Origin: Bacteroidales bacterium
Lineage (GTDB): Bacteria; Bacteroidota; Bacteroidia; Bacteroidales; UBA3824
Length of the DNA: 10,725 nucleotides
Assembly: GCA_017645985.1 (NCBI GenBank)
Contig: JAGCNK010000091.1
Span: forward strand, 1-10,725
Direction of reading: 5' to 3'
Part shown: piece by piece, positions 6,417 through 10,725 of the stretch
How the letters are laid out: every line of letters starts with the position of its first letter
How positions within the stretch are numbered: position 1 is the stretch's first letter
Program-made: the position numbers and the translations under genes
Notes under the pieces: model-generated
Databases searched by the model: none
Told to the model about the DNA's origin: nothing
What the model saw: only the letters and a program-made list of their open reading frames with translations

Positions 6417-7148
6417 TTAGTCTTCGCCTATTTCAAAAGGAAGTTCGTTGATTTCCTTGTTGCCGCCCACTTCCACGGTGATGAGTTCCACGTCGAAAAT
6501 CATAGCCGAGTATGCGGGAATCTCTTCAGACGGCTCGTAGTCGCCGTATGCGAGGTCTTGCGGAATGTAGAAAATGTATTCTGCGCCTTCTTTCATCATT
6601 TTGATACCCTGGGCGAGACCCGGAATGATGTAGTCGAGAGTGAGCGATGTGGGCTCCTCGCTGTCGAACGACGAGTCGAACACAGTGCCGTCGATCAGCT
6701 TGCCTTCGTAGTAGATGTGCACCGCGTCGGAGTCGGTGGGCATGATGCCGTTTTCTTTGCCGGGTTTTACAATTTTGTATTGCAGACCGTTTTCAAGGGT
6801 TATTACGCCGGGCTCTTTGGCGTTTTTGTCAAAAAACTCTTTCTGTTTTTTCAGCTGTTCGTTTTTGAGCTTTTCTGCCTTTTCGTTGTAAAATTTCTCG
6901 ATAAGTTCGGAAGCTTTGTCCTGAGTGATGGCAGGATTGCCGCTTGCCACATCTTTGAAAGCCTTGCCGATAATGTCGGCGTTGACAGGCAGACCTTCGC
7001 GGGCGATGTTGTTGGCGAGAAGGTAGCCGATGCAGTAAGATAGCGAGTCTTCAGAGGATGAGATTTTGATTTTGTCGAAATATTTTTGTGCCTGCACCAT
7101 CGAAGTGCTTGCAACAATCAGTAAAACAATATAAAAGAATCTTTTCAT
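6417..7148 (-). CDS. FKBP-type peptidyl-prolyl cis-trans isomerase, periplasmic, altered pocket
   Basis: The product has 243 residues: a Sec signal peptide (1-20, cleavage near VQA|Q), a helical FKBP N-terminal domain with a Lys/Glu-rich, probably coiled helix at ~80-112, then the FKBP catalytic domain (~114-226). Unlike the lipoprotein neighbour it has no lipobox cysteine, so it should be soluble in the periplasm. Most pocket residues remain (Y147, F157, D158, I174, I175, Y201, F218), but the positions matching FKBP12 Phe46 and Trp59 are both Leu (L169, L178). Activity, substrate preference or drug binding could differ from the paralogue. The C-terminus is acidic. It ends in tandem TAA stops (6414-6419). 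It is second in the operon, 12 bp after the membrane protein gene; the two FKBPs are probably an old tandem duplication, since their sequences have diverged strongly. Confidence 0.92.
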   Translation of the reverse strand: MKRFFYIVLLIVASTSMVQAQKYFDKIKISSSEDSLSYCIGYLLANNIAREGLPVNADIIGKAFKDVASGNPAITQDKASELIEKFYNEKAEKLKNEQLKKQKEFFDKNAKEPGVITLENGLQYKIVKPGKENGIMPTDSDAVHIYYEGKLIDGTVFDSSFDSEEPTSLTLDYIIPGLAQGIKMMKEGAEYIFYIPQDLAYGDYEPSEEIPAYSAMIFDVELITVEVGGNKEINELPFEIGED

Positions 7149-7160
7149 GTTATAGTAGAT

Positions 7161-7682
7161 TTATTTAAAAATTTCTGCGATTTCTTCTTTAACCTTTTCG
7201 ATAGAGTCTTGCACGGGGTTCTGGTCCGACTGGGTCATCATCTGCAAGATGTATCTGCTGAGGTCGAGAGCTGTGTTTTCGTCGGTCATACGCTGCGACG
7301 CCACATTGATCAATTCCACAATGCTCTCCTTGGCTGTCTTAACGGCGTCCCACGACTCGTCGCTGATGTATATCTGCTGCGACATATTGTGTTCGTATTC
7401 GGCTCGTATGGTGGCTATCAGCGCCTTGTGAAAATCTCGCGCCGACATACCTGGCGACTGTACGCGCACGAGCAGGTTGCCAGGGTGGATACGTTCCAAA
7501 AACAGTATTATGCGTTCAAAAGCGGCTAATCTCAAGGGTGTTATCACTTTCTGGTTAGCCATAGCAAGTTCCAACCGCTGTTTTTGCTCCTCGCGGGTAA
7601 GGAATTGTCTGATAGTAAGATACGTGCAAGCCAGCACAACCAGGGCGGGCAGCAGGTATTTGATTAGTTCTGATAAGTCCAT
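7161..7682 (-). CDS. Single-pass membrane protein, DUF7935-like Bacteroidota family
   Basis: The 173-residue product has one N-terminal transmembrane segment (about residues 7-24, LIKYLLPALVVLACTYLTI). A charged, largely helical domain follows, with the segments NQKVITPLRLAAFERIILFL (43-62), PGMSARDFHKALIATIRAEY and NMSQQIYISDESWDAVKTAK. These phrases match, from memory, a conserved Bacteroidota family of unknown function (DUF7935); that assignment is tentative. The basic residues after the membrane segment (RQFLTREEQKQR) suggest the soluble domain faces the cytoplasm. It is the first gene of the four-gene operon, 12 bp before the first FKBP gene, with a promoter box 24 bp before its ATG. No enzymatic motif is visible. 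Confidence 0.8.
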   Translation of the reverse strand: MDLSELIKYLLPALVVLACTYLTIRQFLTREEQKQRLELAMANQKVITPLRLAAFERIILFLERIHPGNLLVRVQSPGMSARDFHKALIATIRAEYEHNMSQQIYISDESWDAVKTAKESIVELINVASQRMTDENTALDLSRYILQMMTQSDQNPVQDSIEKVKEEIAEIFK

Positions 7683-7705
7683 CTTTTTTGTTTAAAATTT
7701 CACGC

Positions 7706-7713
7706 CAAAGGTA
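7706..7713 (-). promoter_or_regulatory. -7 promoter box (TACCTTTG) of the FKBP/DUF3127 operon
   Basis: On the minus strand TACCTTTG matches the Bacteroidota -7 consensus TAnnTTTG. Its last base lies 24 bp before the ATG at 7682, predicting a short leader of about 15-18 nt. No clear TTTG -33 box is seen at the usual distance. Confidence 0.5.
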
Positions 7714-7778
7714 ATAATTCTTTGCGAAAAATATTACTCTCCGAGGATTTTTAATTTTTTTTTTCAAACACACTTTAA

Positions 7779-7786
7779 TATATTTG
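7779..7786 (+). promoter_or_regulatory. -7 promoter box (TATATTTG) of the thioredoxin-like lipoprotein gene
   Basis: TATATTTG fits TAnnTTTG and lies 24 bp before the ATG at 7810, mirroring the geometry of the divergent promoter. The region where a -33 TTTG would be expected is occupied by a T10 run (7755-7764). Together the two boxes account for the 127-bp intergenic region 7683-7809, which holds no other gene. Confidence 0.5.
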
Positions 7787-7809
7787 CATTATAATTGCTT
7801 TTTGAAACG

Positions 7810-9027
7810 ATGAAATTCGGATTATTATTAATGACTATACCACTGCTGCTTGCCTCGTGCGGCGGCAGGGTCGAAAGCGAAGGCTCGTTTTTCGACATCG
7901 AGGGGCGCTTTGTGGGCTCGCAGGGCGGCGACACGGTATTTTTGAAACGCGTGGTTGACGGCGGTTACGAGTTTGCCGACAGCACCATAACCTCTGCCGA
8001 CGGTTCGTTTGCGCTCACTGCCCAGGTGTCGGGTCCCGACTTCTATGTGCTGCATATCAACAGCCTGCCGCAGACCATCACCCTGGTGGCCGACACAAGC
8101 CAGCAGATTGTAATCTCTGCCAAACTCGGCAGCTACGACACCGACTACGTGGTGGAAGGTTCGCCCGAAAGCGAGGATATCTGTGAAATGGTGCGTCGAC
8201 TTAATATTGTGAAACGTGTAAATGATTCGCTCGGATATATTTTTCGCAGCAATATCAACACGCCAAATCTTGAAGCGTTGAAACAGCAGCTTGATTCTGT
8301 CTACTACATCAATTACAACTCGCTTAGAAACTATTCTTACGACTATGTGTCGCAGCATCCGTCGTCGCTGGCGTCGATAGTGTGCCTGTCGCAGTATATC
8401 GCTCCGCGCGTGCCGGTGTTCGACCCCAAGGACGACATCAAATATTTCAAAAACGTGGCTGAGGCTTTGGACGAACGTTTCCCCGACAATTTTCACGTGG
8501 CCAAGCTGCAGCAGTATATCGAGAAGATAGAGACAGCCCAGGAGACAGGCGTTTCGCTCACCGACAAAATCAAGAAGGGCGACAAAGCTCCCGAAATCAA
8601 GCTGCCAAACCTCCGTGGCGATTCCATCAAGCTGTCGTCGCTGCGTGGCAAGTACGTGCTGGTGGATTTCTGGGCATCGTGGAGCGCGGTGTCGGAACAG
8701 AACAACGCCAACCTGGTGAAATGCTACTGGAAATATTACCATTCTAACTTTACCATTTTCCAAGTGTCGCTCGACAACAACTACGAGCGTTGGAAACAGG
8801 CTATCAAGGATCAGAAACTGTCGTGGACCCAGGTGTGCGACCACAAGGTGTGGGACGGCAAGGCTGTTAAGGACTACGGCGCCACCACACTGCCCTACGG
8901 AGTGCTTATTTCGCCCGACGGCACAGTGCTGAGCACCGGCATCATATCCGAAAACCTCGACCAGATACTTTCGGAGCATATCGGCAAGCCGCGTTCCGCT
9001 CCACGACCGCAACCCGCCCAACAGTAA
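7810..9027 (+). CDS. DUF4369-thioredoxin-fold lipoprotein lacking CxxC cysteines (SxxS)
   Basis: The product has 405 residues from ATG 7810. The lipoprotein signal ends LLASC (Cys17), placing it in the envelope. Residues ~25-130 are a DUF4369-like beta domain (IEGRFVGSQGGDTVFLKRV, ADGSFAL). A helical linker follows, then a TlpA/AhpC-type thioredoxin fold from about 258 (GDKAPEIKLPNLRGDSIKLS, GKYVLVDFWASW). The active site normally reading WCxxC reads WSAVS, so both cysteines are Ser (Ser292, Ser295). The cis-proline segment TTLPYG (Pro362) is kept. Two other cysteines (C305, C343) exist in the domain but not in a CxxC pattern. Family members usually act as envelope thiol reductases; this one cannot do that chemistry at the usual site and may serve as a binding or chaperone-like protein. 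A TTG at 7795 is rejected as start because it coincides with the likely transcription start. sppA follows after 30 bp. Confidence 0.9.
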   Translation: MKFGLLLMTIPLLLASCGGRVESEGSFFDIEGRFVGSQGGDTVFLKRVVDGGYEFADSTITSADGSFALTAQVSGPDFYVLHINSLPQTITLVADTSQQIVISAKLGSYDTDYVVEGSPESEDICEMVRRLNIVKRVNDSLGYIFRSNINTPNLEALKQQLDSVYYINYNSLRNYSYDYVSQHPSSLASIVCLSQYIAPRVPVFDPKDDIKYFKNVAEALDERFPDNFHVAKLQQYIEKIETAQETGVSLTDKIKKGDKAPEIKLPNLRGDSIKLSSLRGKYVLVDFWASWSAVSEQNNANLVKCYWKYYHSNFTIFQVSLDNNYERWKQAIKDQKLSWTQVCDHKVWDGKAVKDYGATTLPYGVLISPDGTVLSTGIISENLDQILSEHIGKPRSAPRPQPAQQ

Positions 9028-9032
9028 ATTTG
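9025..9032 (+). promoter_or_regulatory. Candidate internal -7 box (TAAATTTG) for sppA
   Basis: TAAATTTG matches TAnnTTTG, overlaps the TAA stop of the preceding gene, and lies 26 bp before the sppA ATG, nearly the same distance as the two other promoter boxes in the window. No -33 TTTG is evident in the upstream coding sequence. sppA may therefore be transcribed both by read-through and from its own promoter. Confidence 0.4.
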
Positions 9033-9057
9033 TAAACTATTTTTAAACCAAAATAAT

Positions 9058-10725
9058 ATGAAAGATTTTTTTAAATACTTTTTCGCAGCCTTAGCAGCAA
9101 TGTTCCTTTATGGATTTGCTCAGTTTGGACTCTCATTCGTAATGATGATGATGATGTTTTCGATGGGCGGCAGCGGAATGTCTACCAGCACCAAGGTAGA
9201 AGACAATTCGGTTCTCCGTCTCCGTCTCAATGGCGCCATTACCGACCGCAGCGTTACCCAGCGCGACGTTTACGGTATGCTCTCCGGCTCGTTGGGCATA
9301 GAGCAGACCACTGGTTTGGACGAGATTCTCCGTGGTATCAAAGCTGCCAAAACCGACAAGAAAATTTCGGCTATATATCTCGACTTCAGTTCTATAGCAA
9401 CCGACTTTGCCAACCTCCAGAACATTCGCGAGGCTCTTGTAGATTTTGCTGAGAGCGGCAAGCTGATATACGCCTGGGCAGAAACTTACAACCTTGCCAC
9501 ATATTACCTCGCAAGCACAGCTACCAAAATATATATGCGCGAGCTCGGCGGTTTGGAAATCACAGGATTGGCATCGCAGTCGATGTTTTACAAGCCTTTT
9601 CTCGACCGTCTTGGAATAGATATGCAGGTTATCCGTCACGGCAAGTTCAAAAGCGCGGTGGAACCCTATCTCCAAGGTTCAATGAGCGAAGCTAACCGTA
9701 TGCAGATGTCCACCCTGGTGAAAGATATCTGGTCGGTGGTGTCGAAGGATATTTGCGCAAGCAAGAATATCTCCGCCGAAGAGTTTGAGCAGCATATCGA
9801 CAACCTTGATTACTATTCCGACCTCGACCTGTGCGTAAATACTGGTATGATCGACGCCCTTCTGTCGCACAAGGCTGCCGAGGATTCTATCAAGGCGGCT
9901 ATCGATGTTGACGACGACGAGGAACTTAACATAGTGTCGCTCAGCGGATACCTCACTTCGCTCAAAGACGACAAACCCAAATCAGACAAGATAGCCATCA
10001 TCTATGCCGAAGGCGAGATAGACCCCACGGGCGATGAGACCACATCTATCACCGCCGCCAAAATTTGCGAGGCATTCAAGACCGCAAAAGACGACGAGGA
10101 TATTAAGGCTGTTGTATTCCGCATCAATTCGCCCGGCGGCAGCGCTACCGAGAGCGAGGAGATTTACCAGGCAGCCAAAGCACTTGGTGCAGAGAAACCT
10201 CTGGTAGTTTCAATGGGCAGTTACGCCGCTTCGGGTGGATATTATATCGCTTGTCCCGCAGCCAAAATTGTGGCAATGCCATCAACAATCACCGGCAGCA
10301 TAGGAGTGTTTGGCGTTATTCCCAATGTGGAGAAACTTTTGAAAGACTACGAGCTCAACGTGGAAACTGTTGGAACACACAAACATTCGGGAATGGGTTC
10401 GATGTACACCAAGATGGATTCTCGCGAGATTGACGTTATCCAGCAGAGCGTGGAAACAGTCTACGGACGTTTTATCAGCCATGTGGCAGAGGGTAGGAAT
10501 ATGACCACCGCCGAGGTTGACTCCATTGGTCAGGGACGTGTTTGGAGCGGTGCATCGGCTTTAAAAATTGGCTTGGTAGATACTCTCGGCTCGCTCAACG
10601 ACGCTTTGGCTATTGCCGCCGAACTTGCCGACATCAGCGATTATTCTACCACCGCACTTCCTGAATTAAGCGACGATTCTATGTCGATGCTTCTCAATCT
10701 GTTGTCGATGAAAATCTTCACTCCC
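9058..10725 (+). CDS. sppA: Signal peptide peptidase SppA (67K type), 3' partial
   Basis: Read from ATG 9058, 556 residues are visible before the window ends; full-length relatives run to roughly 590-620. SppA is a membrane-anchored serine protease that degrades cleaved signal peptides using a Ser/Lys dyad. An N-terminal hydrophobic anchor (about 5-34) includes a run of five Met (29-33, from an ATG x5 repeat at 9142-9156). The N-terminal half carries RHGKFKSAVEPY with the general-base Lys198. The C-terminal half carries INSPGGS (357-362) and SYAASGGYY with nucleophile Ser392, corresponding to E. coli Lys209 and Ser409. The protein therefore has both halves of the long tandem-domain form and looks active. 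It lies 30 bp downstream of the thioredoxin-like lipoprotein gene and probably belongs to the same transcript. Confidence 0.95.
   Translation, partial: MKDFFKYFFAALAAMFLYGFAQFGLSFVMMMMMFSMGGSGMSTSTKVEDNSVLRLRLNGAITDRSVTQRDVYGMLSGSLGIEQTTGLDEILRGIKAAKTDKKISAIYLDFSSIATDFANLQNIREALVDFAESGKLIYAWAETYNLATYYLASTATKIYMRELGGLEITGLASQSMFYKPFLDRLGIDMQVIRHGKFKSAVEPYLQGSMSEANRMQMSTLVKDIWSVVSKDICASKNISAEEFEQHIDNLDYYSDLDLCVNTGMIDALLSHKAAEDSIKAAIDVDDDEELNIVSLSGYLTSLKDDKPKSDKIAIIYAEGEIDPTGDETTSITAAKICEAFKTAKDDEDIKAVVFRINSPGGSATESEEIYQAAKALGAEKPLVVSMGSYAASGGYYIACPAAKIVAMPSTITGSIGVFGVIPNVEKLLKDYELNVETVGTHKHSGMGSMYTKMDSREIDVIQQSVETVYGRFISHVAEGRNMTTAEVDSIGQGRVWSGASALKIGLVDTLGSLNDALAIAAELADISDYSTTALPELSDDSMSMLLNLLSMKIFTP

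Noticed and set aside
5620..6420. 266-codon plus-strand open frame opposite the lipoprotein FKBP gene
   Set aside because: It is antisense to a clear FKBP gene with a complete catalytic domain; its translation is low in recognisable motifs and reflects the codon bias of the real gene.
6405..7043. 212-codon plus-strand open frame opposite the second FKBP gene
   Set aside because: Antisense shadow of an intact FKBP gene with no identifiable domain.
7828..9021. 397-codon minus-strand open frame opposite the thioredoxin-like lipoprotein gene
   Set aside because: The plus-strand gene has a lipobox, DUF4369 and a thioredoxin fold; the antisense frame is His/Val/Arg-rich with no domain and covers nearly the same span, as expected for a shadow frame in GC-richer coding DNA.
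9142..9156. ATG x5 microsatellite in sppA as a phase-variation tract
   Set aside because: The unit is a triplet in frame, so slippage would only add or remove Met within the membrane anchor rather than switch the gene off.
9133..9675. 180-codon minus-strand open frame within sppA
   Set aside because: SppA carries its Lys/Ser dyad and domain motifs in the plus frame; the opposing frame begins and ends inside it and shows nothing recognisable.
1..10725. tRNA, rRNA, CRISPR, transposase, phage or toxin-antitoxin elements
   Set aside because: None were seen; nearly all of the window is explained by nine coding regions and short intergenic signals.

Overview
The window looks like ordinary chromosomal DNA from the phylum Bacteroidota, probably order Bacteroidales. 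Three things point there: protein families restricted to or typical of that phylum (a DUF3127 protein, a DUF7935-like membrane protein, a DUF4369-thioredoxin lipoprotein, and a large outer-membrane-type protein with the conserved DYNxNGxxELxEFE segment); start codons without clear Shine-Dalgarno sequences; and TAnnTTTG -7 promoter boxes placed 24-26 bp before several start codons. The genus cannot be fixed from this sequence alone. I found no tRNA, rRNA, CRISPR array, insertion sequence or prophage gene. Coding density is very high and no stretch over 300 bases lacks a gene.

Layout. Positions 1-1533 (+) hold a 5'-truncated polyol/hexuronate dehydrogenase of the mannitol dehydrogenase family. 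Its stop lies 9 bp from the stop of a convergent gene, 1543-4512 (-), which encodes a ~990-residue exported, beta-rich protein of a conserved but uncharacterised Bacteroidota family. That gene runs head-to-head with a DUF2461 gene, 4527-5177 (+). Only 14 bp separate the two start codons, so each promoter must lie inside the neighbour's coding sequence.

Positions 5240-7682 (-) form a compact four-gene operon, in transcription order: a single-pass membrane protein (DUF7935-like), a periplasmic FKBP-type prolyl isomerase with an altered ligand pocket, a lipoprotein FKBP with an intact pocket, and a DUF3127 protein whose OB-fold-like body, Q/P-rich linker and DDLPF tip resemble single-stranded DNA-binding protein. 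A promoter box sits just upstream (7706-7713). A 30-bp near-perfect palindrome followed by T6 (5176-5211) is a convincing intrinsic terminator and looks like an interspersed repeat.

Positions 7810-10725 (+) hold a divergent pair: a DUF4369/thioredoxin-fold lipoprotein in which both CxxC cysteines are serine, then SppA, the membrane-anchored signal peptide peptidase, cut off by the window end. SppA may have its own promoter overlapping the preceding stop codon.

Much of the window (two FKBPs, a thioredoxin-like lipoprotein, SppA, an outer-membrane-type protein) concerns folding, quality control or structure of the cell envelope. I do not see a clear new multi-gene system. The best leads are the SxxS thioredoxin-like lipoprotein, the SSB-like DUF3127 protein in a folding-factor operon, the divergent FKBP pair, the EF-hand-like loop in the large envelope protein, and the palindromic repeat acting as terminator.
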